A stretch of DNA of 64,000 nucleotides, from the NCBI RefSeq assembly GCF_018687595.1, contig NZ_CP061298.1, forward strand, positions 372,001 through 436,000, read 5' to 3'. Origin of the DNA: Polynucleobacter paludilacus (GTDB lineage Bacteria > Pseudomonadota > Gammaproteobacteria > Burkholderiales > Burkholderiaceae). The notes under the pieces were generated by a model that saw nothing but the letters and a program-made list of their open reading frames with translations, made no database searches and was not told the origin of the DNA. A program made the position numbers and the translations under genes. Position 1 is the first letter of the stretch; each line of letters begins with the position of its first letter. Below are positions 42,296-52,237 of the stretch, piece by piece.

Positions 42296-43873
42296 ATGAC
42301 CTTTCAATTTAGTAGCAAAATTTTTGCCAAAGCGGATTTATCCAGCCCAAAACTGCTTAAAGCAGGCTTAACTACCTTATTGGCTCAAAGTACCGATTGC
42401 TTGGTTTTGGGGTATTCCCAAGCGCAATGGGTCACCTTAGCCAAAAGCGGATTTCTCAAGGAGTTGGACGGTCTACTCGGAGGCGCGATCAAGCTCGCTA
42501 AGGAGGCTGGAGATCTGGAAGATAAGCAAAGCGCTTTATGCCTCTTGCGTGCAGATAAGTCTTGGCCTGTGAGCATCAAGGCTAAGCGGGTCTTATTGGT
42601 TGGTTTGGGTGAGCTTGCTACAAAAGAAGCCAATACTTTGCTGGCCTATTCCAAGATTGCTCGAGCAGCTTTGAAGGCGCTGAGTAACGGCCCGATTACC
42701 AATGCCATTTGGTTTATGCCCAGCTTGGTTGTTGAAGATCATCAATTTAGCGAGCAGGTACGCGTGACCATGCAATTAGCAGGCGATCAAGCCTATCGTT
42801 TTGGAGTTCGTCAGCCCGCGATGAAATTTAAGGCTAAAGACAAAGCGGATCCATTTGCCCATTTGACAATAGCGAGTAATAACGCTTTTGCAAAAGAATT
42901 GAAGTTGGCAGTGGCAGAAGGGAGTGCCATGGTCGAAGGAATGAACCTGGCAAAAGATTTAGGAAATCTGCCGCCTAATATTTGTACGCCAACCTATTTG
43001 GCAAAAACTGCGCAAGGTCTAGTCAAGAAGACCTCTCTGAAAGTAGAAGCATTAGGTCAGAAACAATTAGAGGCTTTAGGAATGGGTTCTTTTCTGTCGG
43101 TTGCAAAAGGTTCTGATACGCCACCGCAGTTCATCATCATGCGCCATCAAGGCGGTAAGCCAAATGAGGCGCCAATTGTGTTGGTCGGCAAAGGGATTAC
43201 CTTTGATACCGGCGGTATTTCACTAAAGCCTGGTGAAGCGATGGATGAGATGAAGTACGACATGTGTGGCGCAGCATCGGTCATCGGTACGCTCTACGCA
43301 AGCGCCTTAATGAAGCTGGGTAAGAATGTCATTGGGGTGATTCCGACTTGCGAGAATATGCCATCCGGTCGCGCCTCTAGGCCCGGCGATATCGTGAAGA
43401 GTATGTCTGGTCAAACCATCGAAATTTTAAACACGGATGCAGAGGGTCGTCTCATTCTGTGTGATGCTTTAACTTATGTCGAGCGCTTTAAACCCAAGGC
43501 TGTGATTGATGTTGCTACATTAACTGGAGCGTGCGTGATTGCCTTAGGTCATGTTCACAGTGGACTTTTCTCAGATGATCCAGGTTTGGTGGATGGTTTA
43601 ACAAAAGCAGGCTGCGCCTCCTTAGATACTGTTTGGCGTTTACCTTTAGACGCAGCGTATCAAGAGCAGCTCAAATCCAATTTTGCCGATGTTGCCAATA
43701 TTGGCGGTAGACCCGCTGGGAGCGTCACAGCAGCCTGCTTCTTGGCTCGTTTTACCGAGAAATACAAATGGGCGCATTTAGATATTGCAGGCACTGCATG
43801 GAAGAGTGGTGCAGCAAAAGGCTCTACGGGTCGACCAGTTCCACTCTTAGTGAACTACCTCTTAGAGCAATAA
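42296..43873 (+). CDS. pepA: Leucyl aminopeptidase PepA
   Basis: M17 metallo-aminopeptidase, a hexamer with two metals per site, that releases N-terminal leucine and other residues and can bind DNA in some bacteria. The 525-residue protein has VGKGITFDTGGISLKPG, the MKYDMCGAASV metal-binding segment and the signature NTDAEGRLIL (near residue 378). It lies 123 bases from the divergent lptF and 22 bases upstream of holC. Confidence 0.96.
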   Translation: MTFQFSSKIFAKADLSSPKLLKAGLTTLLAQSTDCLVLGYSQAQWVTLAKSGFLKELDGLLGGAIKLAKEAGDLEDKQSALCLLRADKSWPVSIKAKRVLLVGLGELATKEANTLLAYSKIARAALKALSNGPITNAIWFMPSLVVEDHQFSEQVRVTMQLAGDQAYRFGVRQPAMKFKAKDKADPFAHLTIASNNAFAKELKLAVAEGSAMVEGMNLAKDLGNLPPNICTPTYLAKTAQGLVKKTSLKVEALGQKQLEALGMGSFLSVAKGSDTPPQFIIMRHQGGKPNEAPIVLVGKGITFDTGGISLKPGEAMDEMKYDMCGAASVIGTLYASALMKLGKNVIGVIPTCENMPSGRASRPGDIVKSMSGQTIEILNTDAEGRLILCDALTYVERFKPKAVIDVATLTGACVIALGHVHSGLFSDDPGLVDGLTKAGCASLDTVWRLPLDAAYQEQLKSNFADVANIGGRPAGSVTAACFLARFTEKYKWAHLDIAGTAWKSGAAKGSTGRPVPLLVNYLLEQ

Positions 43874-43895
43874 GCCGAGCAAGAGCATAGCTGAT

Positions 43896-44372
43896 ATGGC
43901 GCGCATTGATTTTCATTTCAACGTGAGTGACAAGTTTGACTATGCTTGCCGCTTGACGCGCAAAATTTGGAGTGGCAGTGCTGTGGGAGAGCCAGTGCGC
44001 AATATCGTGATGGTTGCTAATCCGGCTGATTTGAAAATACTAGATGCTGTACTGTGGAGTTTTAGTCCAAGTGATTTCTTGCCACACTGCTTCATCGACG
44101 ACGAAGCCGCTGCAGAAACTCCGATCGTGATGACAGAAGATTTTGCTTCCCCATCTTTAGCAAACATTCCGCATGCCGATGTCTTGATTCATCTAGGCAT
44201 GAATATGCCCAAGGATGTTGCAGCAATGGTTGAGCGCTTTACTCGCATTGTAGAATTAGTGACTGTCAATGAAGCAGAGCGGCTAGCTGGTCGAGAGCGT
44301 TACAAAGCCTATCGGGATCTAGGGCATGAGTTGCACAACTTTGACCAATCTAAGCCCGAAAGCAAGTCTTAA
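43896..44372 (+). CDS. holC: DNA polymerase III chi subunit
   Basis: A 158-residue chi subunit that links the clamp loader to single-strand-binding protein. It starts [23 protein letters not shown], with the later segment [11 protein letters not shown] and a Rossmann-like core, as in HolC. The order pepA-holC is common in proteobacteria. It ends eight bases before lgt. Confidence 0.92.
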   Translation: MARIDFHFNVSDKFDYACRLTRKIWSGSAVGEPVRNIVMVANPADLKILDAVLWSFSPSDFLPHCFIDDEAAAETPIVMTEDFASPSLANIPHADVLIHLGMNMPKDVAAMVERFTRIVELVTVNEAERLAGRERYKAYRDLGHELHNFDQSKPESKS

Positions 44373-44380
44373 TTTCTTTT

Positions 44381-45172
44381 ATGTTGATCCATCCCCAGTT
44401 TGACCCAGCTGCCATCCGCATTGGCTCTTTTGCAATTCATTGGTATGGCTTGATGTATCTCATGGCCTTTTTCCAATTTTTACTCTTGGGACGTTTGCGA
44501 ATTCGCTCTCCCCAATATCAAACATTGGGATGGTCTTACAAAGACTTAGAGGATTTGCTGTTCGCTGGGGTGCTCGGTGTCGTTTTAGGTGGTCGTTTGG
44601 GCTACACCTTGTTCTATCAGCCCGGCTTTTATCTCGCACATCCTTTCAATATTCTTAAGCTATGGGAAGGCGGCATGTCTTTCCACGGCGGTCTCTTGGG
44701 GGTGATTCTGGCTATGCTCTGGTTTGCCCATCGCCATAAAACCACCTTCTTTATGGTGAGTGATTTAGTTGCACCACTCGTTCCCTTTGGTCTGGCCTTT
44801 GGCCGGCTAGGTAACTTTATTAATGGCGAGCTCTGGGGTAGGCCGACAGATCTGCCATGGGCTATGATCTTTCCTCAGGTGGATATGCTGCCGCGCCACC
44901 CCTCGCAAATTTATCAGTTGTTTGGTGAGGGACTTTTGCTAGGAATCATTTTGTGGATTTTTTCCAGCAAGCCACGTCCATTGGGTCAAGTCTCGGGCCT
45001 ATTTTTACTGGGATATGGAGTCTGTCGCTTCTTGGCGGAGTTTGCGCGGGAGCCTGATGCCTTTTTGGGCCTGCTGGGAATGGGTTTATCGATGGGGCAG
45101 TGGCTCTCACTACCCATGATTTTTTTGGGTTTTTACCTTATAGTGAGACCAAATACCCAGAAAGTTGGCTAA
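44381..45172 (+). CDS. lgt: Prolipoprotein diacylglyceryl transferase
   Basis: Inner-membrane enzyme that transfers diacylglycerol from phosphatidylglycerol to the lipobox cysteine, the first step of lipoprotein maturation. The 263-residue protein has seven hydrophobic segments, [12 protein letters not shown] at the N-terminus, the essential HGGLLG and the signature [16 protein letters not shown] (near residue 143). Substrates in this window include the lipoprotein at 13094. Confidence 0.96.
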   Translation: MLIHPQFDPAAIRIGSFAIHWYGLMYLMAFFQFLLLGRLRIRSPQYQTLGWSYKDLEDLLFAGVLGVVLGGRLGYTLFYQPGFYLAHPFNILKLWEGGMSFHGGLLGVILAMLWFAHRHKTTFFMVSDLVAPLVPFGLAFGRLGNFINGELWGRPTDLPWAMIFPQVDMLPRHPSQIYQLFGEGLLLGIILWIFSSKPRPLGQVSGLFLLGYGVCRFLAEFAREPDAFLGLLGMGLSMGQWLSLPMIFLGFYLIVRPNTQKVG

Positions 45173-45275
45173 AAGCCGCTAAAACCTCAAAGTTTTGCTG
45201 AGACTGCCGCTAATTTCTGGATTGAATTGTTTCAAGCGCGTTTAACCATTTATTTATCGATTTAGAGAGACTGCC

Positions 45276-46580
45276 ATGCTGGAAAAGATCGCCAAAGCCC
45301 GTAATTTATCCCGAGCGAATAATGCGGTGAAGCGAATGATTTCCGAGCGCGGCGAATCGAACGCGCTGAGTATGGCTGATGATGTGGTGAATAGTTATCG
45401 CAAGCTCACCAAAGATCAGCACGTTACCTTTTTCACTTTCCTGTTCGAAAAACTCAATCCCGATACTGATCTGGTAATGACTGCAGCACAAAATTTTGCT
45501 GCAGACTCCAATGCCCGAAATTACATTCGTTTGCAACGCGTAGTTGAGTCTCCTCGCCAAGAATTATTCCGTCGTTTAAATCGTGCGAGCGAAGGCACTG
45601 CTGCAGTTGTGCAAATGCGCCGTGACCTCTTGCAAGTATTGGATAAGAAGCCGGAATTGACCGCAGTCGATTTTGATATGCGGCACTTGCTATCTTCTTG
45701 GTTTAACCCTGGATTTTTGAAGATGCATCGCGTGGATTGGAAGTCTCCGGCCGAGGTCCTAGAGAAGCTCATTCAGCACGAAGCGGTTCATGCGATTGAT
45801 GGCTGGGACGATTTGCGTCGTCGTTTACAGCCTGATCGCCGTTGTTTTGCATTCTTTCATCCACAGCTTCCCAATGAGCCCCTCATTTTTGTGGAGGTTG
45901 CTCTACTCCCGGAGGTTCCTGCAGTGATTACACCCTTGGTGGATAAGAAGGCCGAGACCAATGATCAGGTGTCGCAATTTAAGGTTGCAGCCTTTTACTC
46001 GATTAGCAACTGCGAACCTGGATTGCGTGGCGTGTCGATGGGTAACTTTTTAATCAAGCGCGTAGCCGAGCAATTGCATGCTGAATTCCCCGGTTTAAAA
46101 ACCTTCGTAACCTTGTCGCCGATTCCAGGCTTCATGGATTGGGTTATGGCGGGCGCCAATCTTGGACAGGGCGTTCCTGAAGATCGCTTGAAGCCAGCTA
46201 TTAAAGCCACACGAGATCAAGCTTTGGCGACCTTGAAGTTAGATAGCCAATCTTGGGCAGAACGCTTAAGTGCTGGCTGGCACCCTGATCAGGCCTCTGA
46301 AAAAGAAAATGAAGCCCTGATGTCTTTGGCGAGTATCTATTTGGGTCTCGCTTCAACGGGGCGTGATGGGAATCCTGTAGCCAAGTTTCACTTGGGTAAT
46401 GGGGCAAAGCTGCATCAAATTAACTGGGCAGGGGATTTGTCCCGCAAGGGGCTTCGTCAATCGGCAGGCCTCATGGTCAATTACCTGTATGACCTTTCTT
46501 CCGTTGAGGATAATCATGAGCGCTTTGCCAATGGCGAGGTAATTTATAGCAGGGCTGTAGGTAAGTTAATGACGGCTTAA
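45276..46580 (+). CDS. mcd: Malonyl-CoA decarboxylase
   Basis: Decarboxylates malonyl-CoA to acetyl-CoA. The 434-residue protein has the N-terminal helical domain and a C-terminal GNAT-like catalytic domain with CFAFFHPQLPNEPLIFVEVAL and FVTLSPIPGFMDWV, the family signature (PF05292). No signal or targeting peptide is present, as expected for a bacterial MatA-type enzyme. With the TRAP transporter and malonyl-CoA synthetase downstream it completes malonate uptake, activation and decarboxylation. The gap of 175 bases to dctP may hold a promoter. Confidence 0.94.
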   Translation: MLEKIAKARNLSRANNAVKRMISERGESNALSMADDVVNSYRKLTKDQHVTFFTFLFEKLNPDTDLVMTAAQNFAADSNARNYIRLQRVVESPRQELFRRLNRASEGTAAVVQMRRDLLQVLDKKPELTAVDFDMRHLLSSWFNPGFLKMHRVDWKSPAEVLEKLIQHEAVHAIDGWDDLRRRLQPDRRCFAFFHPQLPNEPLIFVEVALLPEVPAVITPLVDKKAETNDQVSQFKVAAFYSISNCEPGLRGVSMGNFLIKRVAEQLHAEFPGLKTFVTLSPIPGFMDWVMAGANLGQGVPEDRLKPAIKATRDQALATLKLDSQSWAERLSAGWHPDQASEKENEALMSLASIYLGLASTGRDGNPVAKFHLGNGAKLHQINWAGDLSRKGLRQSAGLMVNYLYDLSSVEDNHERFANGEVIYSRAVGKLMTA

Positions 46581-46755
46581 AGAGGGATTTCAGACCGATT
46601 TGGGCTGCTTTGGCTGCTGTAGGTCTGAATTGATGGGATCCCTGGAATCAAGTTTAGAATGACAGAATTATTAAAAGTAGTAAATATTGTTTGATTATTT
46701 GATAAAAAAACAGGGTCGGCATTTTCAATAAGCAAAAGACCCATAGGAGAACAAG

Positions 46756-47793
46756 ATGACAGATTCAAAAGAAATTAGTCAGTTACGCCGCCAGATTCTT
46801 TTAGGTGCTGCTGGAGCTTCTTTGGCAGGATATAACTTGCCAACTTGGGCTCAAGGTGCGTCACAGACTCTGAAAATTTCCCATCAATTTCCGAGTGGCA
46901 CGGATTTCCGTGATCGTCTCTGCAAAAAGTTTGCCGATGAGGTGAGCAAAAAAACCAAGGGTGCCTTGAAGTTTGATGTTTACCCACAATCATCTTTGAT
47001 GAAAACCAATGCGCAATTTAGTGCTCTGCGTAAAGGCGCGTTAGATTTCACTTTCTATCCCCTCCCTTATGCTGGTGGAGAGGTAGTCGAAGCCAATATT
47101 GGATTAATGCCTGGTCTGGTGACCAGCTACGAGCAGGGTGCCAAGTGGAAGAATGCCGAAGTCGGCAAGATTTTGAACAAGGTGATGGAGTCTAAGGGCG
47201 TCATCATCGTGAGTTGGGTCTGGCAAGCAGGTGGCGTTGCAACCCGCTCAGGCCCCATCATTGTTCCTGACGATATCAAAGGCGTGAAGTGCCGCGGCGG
47301 TAGTCGCGAGTTTGATGCGATGTTGAAGGCGGCTGGTGGATCAGTGATGACCTCGATTCCTTCGAATGAAGTCTATCAAGCCATGCAAACCGGTTCACTG
47401 GATGCAGCCTATACATCTTCTGCTAGTTTGATGTCCTTTAAGTTAGCTGAGTTGTCCAAGAACTTTACGAGCGCCAAGAACAAATCCTATTGGTATATGT
47501 TGGAGCCACTCATGATGTCTAAGATGGTCTTTGATGCATTGCCAGCCAATCAGCGTGAAATCATCATGTCGGTTGGCGCTGATATGGAAAAATTTGGCAC
47601 TGAGCAAGCCAGGCTGGACGATATTGATGCTTCAATTGCTTTTGCTAAGGCGGGTAATAAAGTGTTTGAGCTCGATAATTCGGTGGTGGAGAAATGGAAA
47701 GCCGTTGCCAAACCTTCGGCCTGGAAAGAATTCTCTGAGCGTAATGAAACCTGTGCGGCCATGATGGCCTCTGCAGCAAAAATCAGCGGATAA
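46756..47793 (+). CDS. dctP: TRAP transporter periplasmic binding protein (DctP), probably for malonate
   Basis: Solute receptor of 345 residues. A Tat-like RRQILLGAAGASLAG N-terminal signal ends in TWA-QG (near residue 32). The body has the DctP pattern: ISHQFPSGTDFRD, ALRKGALDFTF, then DDIKGVKCRGG and EVYQAMQTGSLDAAYTS, where the conserved Arg binds the substrate carboxylate. Malonate is inferred from the neighbours only. It overlaps dctQ by one base. Confidence 0.88.
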   Translation: MTDSKEISQLRRQILLGAAGASLAGYNLPTWAQGASQTLKISHQFPSGTDFRDRLCKKFADEVSKKTKGALKFDVYPQSSLMKTNAQFSALRKGALDFTFYPLPYAGGEVVEANIGLMPGLVTSYEQGAKWKNAEVGKILNKVMESKGVIIVSWVWQAGGVATRSGPIIVPDDIKGVKCRGGSREFDAMLKAAGGSVMTSIPSNEVYQAMQTGSLDAAYTSSASLMSFKLAELSKNFTSAKNKSYWYMLEPLMMSKMVFDALPANQREIIMSVGADMEKFGTEQARLDDIDASIAFAKAGNKVFELDNSVVEKWKAVAKPSAWKEFSERNETCAAMMASAAKISG

Positions 47794-48311
47794 TGTTCAA
47801 GCTCCTCGAAATGGCTGACAAAGGCATGTCAGCCCTCAATAAATGCCTAGTCCTGTTGGGGTCAATTGCCTTAATGGCAGCGGCTCTGATTCTGAGTTAT
47901 AGCGTCATCTCTCGGGGTCTCTTTCATGCAGCGAATGATTGGCAAGATGAAGCTGCTCTTTTTTGTCTAGTAGGTGTCACATTTATGTGTAGCTCCTACG
48001 TACAAGAAAAGCGTGGCCATATTGGGATCTCTGCGATTGAGGGTCTTTTACCCCATAAAGTGAATCAGGTTCGTGCAACAGTGATTGACATCATTTCCTG
48101 CTTATTTTTTGTCTTCTTCTCAATGAAGACTTGGGATTTATTAGTTGAAGCTTGGGTGGATGGTCAAGTTACTAATTCCACTTGGGCGCCTTCTCTATGG
48201 ATCCCTTACTCAATGATGTTTGCCGGAATGGTATTACTCAGCATCCAACTATTTTTACAAATCTTTGTCAGGAAGCACGTGGCTACTGATGTTTTAAGTA
48301 GAGGTCACTAA
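47793..48311 (+). CDS. dctQ: TRAP transporter small permease (DctQ)
   Basis: A 172-residue inner-membrane protein with four helices (about 15-40, 52-66, 88-110, 130-155). The WQDEAALFCLVGVTFMCSSYVQEKRGHIG motif is the DctQ hallmark. Its ATG overlaps the dctP stop and dctM begins two bases after its stop, so it is tightly coupled. Confidence 0.9.
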   Translation: MFKLLEMADKGMSALNKCLVLLGSIALMAAALILSYSVISRGLFHAANDWQDEAALFCLVGVTFMCSSYVQEKRGHIGISAIEGLLPHKVNQVRATVIDIISCLFFVFFSMKTWDLLVEAWVDGQVTNSTWAPSLWIPYSMMFAGMVLLSIQLFLQIFVRKHVATDVLSRGH

Positions 48312-48313
48312 AT

Positions 48314-49672
48314 ATGTCTATTCTGACAATCGGTTTGATCTTCGGCCTGGTCACTCTATTAATTATGTTTTCGGGCATTTCTATTGCTTTTGCTTTGGGA
48401 ATCGTTGCGATCATCTTTATGTACTTTTTCATGCCTGCATCTTCTTTAGATACGGTGGCGCAGAACGTCTATGAAGAAATGTCCAGTATTACCTTAATGT
48501 CGATTCCGCTCTTCATTTTGAAGGGCGCGGCAATTGGACGCTCTCGTGCTGGTAAGGATTTATACGATGCACTGCATGTTTGGATGGGTAAGGTCCCAGG
48601 TGGTTTGGGTGTTGCCAACGTCTTTGCTTGTGCCTTATTTGCTGCGATGGCGGGTTCTAGTCCTGCAACTTGCTCAGCGATCGGAAGCGCCGGCATTCCA
48701 GAAATGCGTAAGCGTGGTTACTCACCTGGCTTTGCTGCAGGCATTATTGCAGCAGGTGGTACCTTGGGTATTTTGTTGCCACCATCGATCACGATGATTT
48801 TGTATTCCGTGGCATCCGAACAGTCGCTTGGTCGTTTGTTCCTAGCCGCGATCGGCCCCGGGGTGATGTTGGTCATCTTCTTTTCGATCTACACCATCAT
48901 GCGTTTCCGTAAGGAATACGCAAGAGCGTACGAGGCCTACAGCCTCAACCCTGCTGCGACTTCACCGATCCTTGATCGTCACACTTACACCATGCAGCAA
49001 AAGATCAGCGCCTTACCACGCGTTCTGCCGTTCTTGGTGCTCTTGATTGGTGTGATGGTGGCTTTGTATGGTGGTTATGCCACTCCTGCTGAGACTGCGG
49101 GTCTGGGCGCCGTGTTTGCTTTCGTGTTGATTGCCTTAATTTACGGCATGTGGCGTTTCAAAGATTTATACCCTCTGCTGGATGTCACCATTCGCGAATC
49201 CGCCATGCTGATGTTCATTATTGGTATGTCTTTACTCTTTGCTAACGTGATGAGTTATCTGCACCTAAGTCAGTCAGCAGCGCAAGCGATTGTCGACCTC
49301 CACACTTCCCGTTGGTTGCTCTTGGCAGCGATTTTGTTAATGGTGATCGTGCTCGGTTTCTTCTTGCCACCCGTTTCAATTATTTTGATGACCTCACCCA
49401 TTTTCTTGCCACCATTGCGTGCGGCTGGATTTGACCTTATTTGGTTTGGTGTGGTGATGACTATCGTGATGGAGACTGGCTTGATTCATCCGCCTGTAGG
49501 CTTGAATATTTTTGTGATCAAGAACATCGCGCCTGACATTACTCTGCGAGAGATTATTTATGGTGTGATGCCTTTTGTAGCCATCATGATTTTCTCTGTA
49601 GTACTTCTGTGCTTCTTCCCAGAAATTGCTACCGGTCTCTCTGATTGGGTAATGGGACCACCACTGTCTTAA
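48314..49672 (+). CDS. dctM: TRAP transporter large permease (DctM)
   Basis: A 452-residue sodium-coupled permease with about 12-13 helices. Conserved features include AMAGSSPATCSAIGSAGIPEM and PPSITMILYSVASEQSLGRLF in the first half and the matching inverted-repeat pattern (PPVSIILMTSPIFLPP and METGLIHPPVGLNIF) in the second. It works with DctPQ. The substrate is probably malonate by context. Confidence 0.92.
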   Translation: MSILTIGLIFGLVTLLIMFSGISIAFALGIVAIIFMYFFMPASSLDTVAQNVYEEMSSITLMSIPLFILKGAAIGRSRAGKDLYDALHVWMGKVPGGLGVANVFACALFAAMAGSSPATCSAIGSAGIPEMRKRGYSPGFAAGIIAAGGTLGILLPPSITMILYSVASEQSLGRLFLAAIGPGVMLVIFFSIYTIMRFRKEYARAYEAYSLNPAATSPILDRHTYTMQQKISALPRVLPFLVLLIGVMVALYGGYATPAETAGLGAVFAFVLIALIYGMWRFKDLYPLLDVTIRESAMLMFIIGMSLLFANVMSYLHLSQSAAQAIVDLHTSRWLLLAAILLMVIVLGFFLPPVSIILMTSPIFLPPLRAAGFDLIWFGVVMTIVMETGLIHPPVGLNIFVIKNIAPDITLREIIYGVMPFVAIMIFSVVLLCFFPEIATGLSDWVMGPPLS

Positions 49673-49700
49673 TCTCGATTTAAATCCTCAAGGAATTTTC

Positions 49701-51227
49701 ATGAATTTGTATTCGTTGTTAGAAAAAGGCTTTCCGAAAGATAAAAAAGCCTGTGCGATTGAAACGCACGATGGCCTGTATTACTCATGGGGTGACCTTG
49801 AGCGTTCTACAGCCATGATGGCCAACCTCTTGAAGAACCTTAAACTTCCTAAGGGTTCGCGGATTGCAGTGCAAGTTGAAAAATCTCCTGAAGCACTTTT
49901 TCTGTATTTGGCAACGATTCGTGCGGGTTATGTTTATCTACCTCTGAACACGGCTTATCAGGCTGCTGAAATGCAATACTTCATTGAGAATGCAGAGCCT
50001 GCATTGGTGGTTTGTAGCAGCAAGAATTTCGCCTGGGTATCCAAGGTGGCTTTCAAAGCCGGCACTAAGCATGTCTTAACCCTGGATGACAACCGGACTG
50101 GTAGTTTGCTCGAAAGAGCTGCTGTTCAAAGTGATCAATTTAAGACGGTTGCTGCTAAGGATGATGATTTGGCGGCGATTCTGTACACCTCTGGTACCAC
50201 TGGCCGCAGTAAAGGTGCCATGCTGACCCATCAGAACTTAGGCAGTAACGCTGCTGTATTGCAAAAGTTTTGGGGCTGGAAAAAAGGGGATGTCCTCTTG
50301 CATGCTCTACCCATTTTCCATGTCCATGGTTTATTTGTGGCAGCCCATGGTGCGTTGATCAACGGTAGCAAAATGATTTGGCTGCCCCGTTTGGATGTTT
50401 CGCAATTGATTCATCACATGCCACAGGCAACGGTCATGATGGGTGTGCCTACTTTCTATGTCCGCCTATTGGCTGATAAGGGCTTTGATAAACATGTCGC
50501 TCGTAATATGCGTTTATTTGTTTCAGGTTCAGCGCCTTTGTTGACTGAGACATTTAACAGCTTTCATGAGGTGATTGGTCAGCCGATTCTGGAGCGTTAT
50601 GGTATGAGCGAGACCGTGATGTTGGTCTCCAACCCCTACAAGGGAAAACGCGTGGGCGGCTCGGTCGGAATGCCTTTGCCTGGCGTCAAAGTCCGTGTTG
50701 TTGATGAAAACAATCAGCCTTGCGCTGCTAATGAAATTGGCAGTATTCAAGTCAAAGGCCCCAATGTTTTTGCTGGCTACTGGCGTATGCCAGAGAAGAC
50801 TGCAGAAGAGTTCACCAAGGATGGTTGGTTTAAGACTGGCGACGTAGGTCGTTGGGGTGGGCCAGCGAATGGTGGCAATGCTCCTGACAACTATCTGTGT
50901 ATTGTTGGACGCAGTAAAGATTTGATTATTTCAGGTGGCTATAACGTCTACCCTAAAGAAATCGAGAGCTTCATTGATGACATGGATGGCGTTGATGAGA
51001 GTGCTGTGATTGGGATCCCTCATCCTGATTTTGGGGAGGCGGTAATGGCAGTGGTGGTAGCAAAAGCTGGTGCCAAATTGGACGCTCAGGCCATGATCAA
51101 CACCTTGAAGACACAGATTGCGAATTTCAAAGTACCAAAACGCTTAGAGATTGTTTCTGATTTACCTCGCAATGCGATGGGTAAAGTTCAAAAAAACGTT
51201 CTGCGTGAGCAGTACACCCAGAAGTAA
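49701..51227 (+). CDS. matB: Malonyl-CoA synthetase
   Basis: AMP-forming acyl-CoA ligase of 508 residues, malonate plus CoA and ATP to malonyl-CoA. Motifs: LYTSGTTGRSKGAMLTH (P-loop, near residue 155), the ERYGMSET adenine-binding motif (near 298), GWFKTGDVG (near 375), and C-terminal NAMGKVQKN with the catalytic lysine. The MatB assignment comes from the domain pattern plus malonyl-CoA decarboxylase four genes upstream. It lies 28 bases after dctM. Confidence 0.92.
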   Translation: MNLYSLLEKGFPKDKKACAIETHDGLYYSWGDLERSTAMMANLLKNLKLPKGSRIAVQVEKSPEALFLYLATIRAGYVYLPLNTAYQAAEMQYFIENAEPALVVCSSKNFAWVSKVAFKAGTKHVLTLDDNRTGSLLERAAVQSDQFKTVAAKDDDLAAILYTSGTTGRSKGAMLTHQNLGSNAAVLQKFWGWKKGDVLLHALPIFHVHGLFVAAHGALINGSKMIWLPRLDVSQLIHHMPQATVMMGVPTFYVRLLADKGFDKHVARNMRLFVSGSAPLLTETFNSFHEVIGQPILERYGMSETVMLVSNPYKGKRVGGSVGMPLPGVKVRVVDENNQPCAANEIGSIQVKGPNVFAGYWRMPEKTAEEFTKDGWFKTGDVGRWGGPANGGNAPDNYLCIVGRSKDLIISGGYNVYPKEIESFIDDMDGVDESAVIGIPHPDFGEAVMAVVVAKAGAKLDAQAMINTLKTQIANFKVPKRLEIVSDLPRNAMGKVQKNVLREQYTQK

Positions 51228-51235
51228 TTGAGCTC

Positions 51236-52054
51236 TTAGAGACCAAATGCCTTGCGGCTTTCATTAAACATGAAGGCCGCAAGCAAGAGCAAAATAAATC
51301 CAAAGATCCGTTTGAGTTGCGCAACGTTCAGTTTGCGTGCCATCTTTGCGCCCCAAGGTGCTGTAAAAACACTCACAATCACAATACAGGCGACGGCAGG
51401 CGTATAAACATATCCGATTGAGCCTGCTGGTAGATTGGGGATGCCCCAACTGCCATACATATAGCCCAAGGTTGCCGATAGTGCTACCGGCAAGCCCAAC
51501 CCAGAAGAGGTGGCCATAGCGGTGTGGGGTTTGACGTTGCACCAGATCATGAATGGCACTGTTACAAAAGCACCGCCTGCACCCACTAGGCTCGCAAGGG
51601 CGCCCACAAAAGTACCAAATGAAAATAATCCCGCCGTGCCAGGCAGTTCGCGACCCGGTTTGGGTTGTTTGTTGCGCAGCATTTGTATGGCGCTATAAAC
51701 AATAAAGCAGCCAAAGAATAAAGAAAGCCATGAGGTCTTGAGTGCCTCAAATAATTTACTTCCGCCAATGAGGGCGCCAAATACCATGCCTGGGCTAAGC
51801 AAGCCAATCAATTTCCAGTTCACCGAACCATGCTTATGGTGAGCCCAAATCGCCGATGAAGTGGTGAACAAAATGGTGGCCATGCCACTTGCAATCGCCA
51901 TGTGCACAACTAAATCCTGTGGAAACCCCAAATGATTGAATACCAAAATCATGAAGGGCACCAAGATCATCCCGCCACCAATGCCCAGAAGTCCGGCCAG
52001 AAATCCAGAGATGCTTCCACATAGAAGCAGCATGGCAATATCGTTTATGAACAT
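51236..52054 (-). CDS. TSUP family (TauE/SafE) sulfite or anion exporter
   Basis: A 272-residue inner-membrane protein with about eight helices in two similar halves, each beginning with a Gly-rich segment: GFLAGLLGIGGGMILVPFM and GALASLVGAGGAFVTVPFM. This is the TauE/SafE signature. Members export sulfite, sulfoacetate or other organic anions. It converges with matB (8 bases between stops) and lies downstream of 6S RNA. A link to the malonate module or to the sulfite dehydrogenase 45 kb away is speculative. Confidence 0.9.
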   Translation of the reverse strand: MFINDIAMLLLCGSISGFLAGLLGIGGGMILVPFMILVFNHLGFPQDLVVHMAIASGMATILFTTSSAIWAHHKHGSVNWKLIGLLSPGMVFGALIGGSKLFEALKTSWLSLFFGCFIVYSAIQMLRNKQPKPGRELPGTAGLFSFGTFVGALASLVGAGGAFVTVPFMIWCNVKPHTAMATSSGLGLPVALSATLGYMYGSWGIPNLPAGSIGYVYTPAVACIVIVSVFTAPWGAKMARKLNVAQLKRIFGFILLLLAAFMFNESRKAFGL

Positions 52055-52059
52055 AGAGG

Positions 52060-52237
52060 ATTCCCCGCCTTAGCCGCTAGGCCGTCATCCTGAACCCTAG
52101 GGTTCAAGGTGGAACGGCTACTCTGCTTCGGGTGCATTAAGCTCCTCAGGGAGTGAACAGCGCAAGGCTGCCACTGTGAAGTATCAAAACGCTCACGCCC
52201 ACAAGGTAAAGATCGTTCCGGATGCTTGCGCATCGGT
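52060..52237 (-). ncRNA. ssrS: 6S RNA
   Basis: The spacer downstream of zapA on the same strand holds the 6S hallmark: CACCTTGAACCCTAGGG at about 52095-52111 (minus strand), followed by GTTCAGGATGACGG, close to the corresponding part of E. coli 6S RNA. Zap-linked placement is conserved in proteobacteria. 6S RNA mimics an open promoter and binds sigma70 RNA polymerase in stationary phase. The ends are approximate; the 5' end may lie in the zapA 3' end because the closing stem is not clear. Confidence 0.8.

Noticed and set aside
52045..52233. 62-residue frame on the minus strand downstream of zapA
   Set aside because: The region has the sequence of 6S RNA, so the frame is an artefact.
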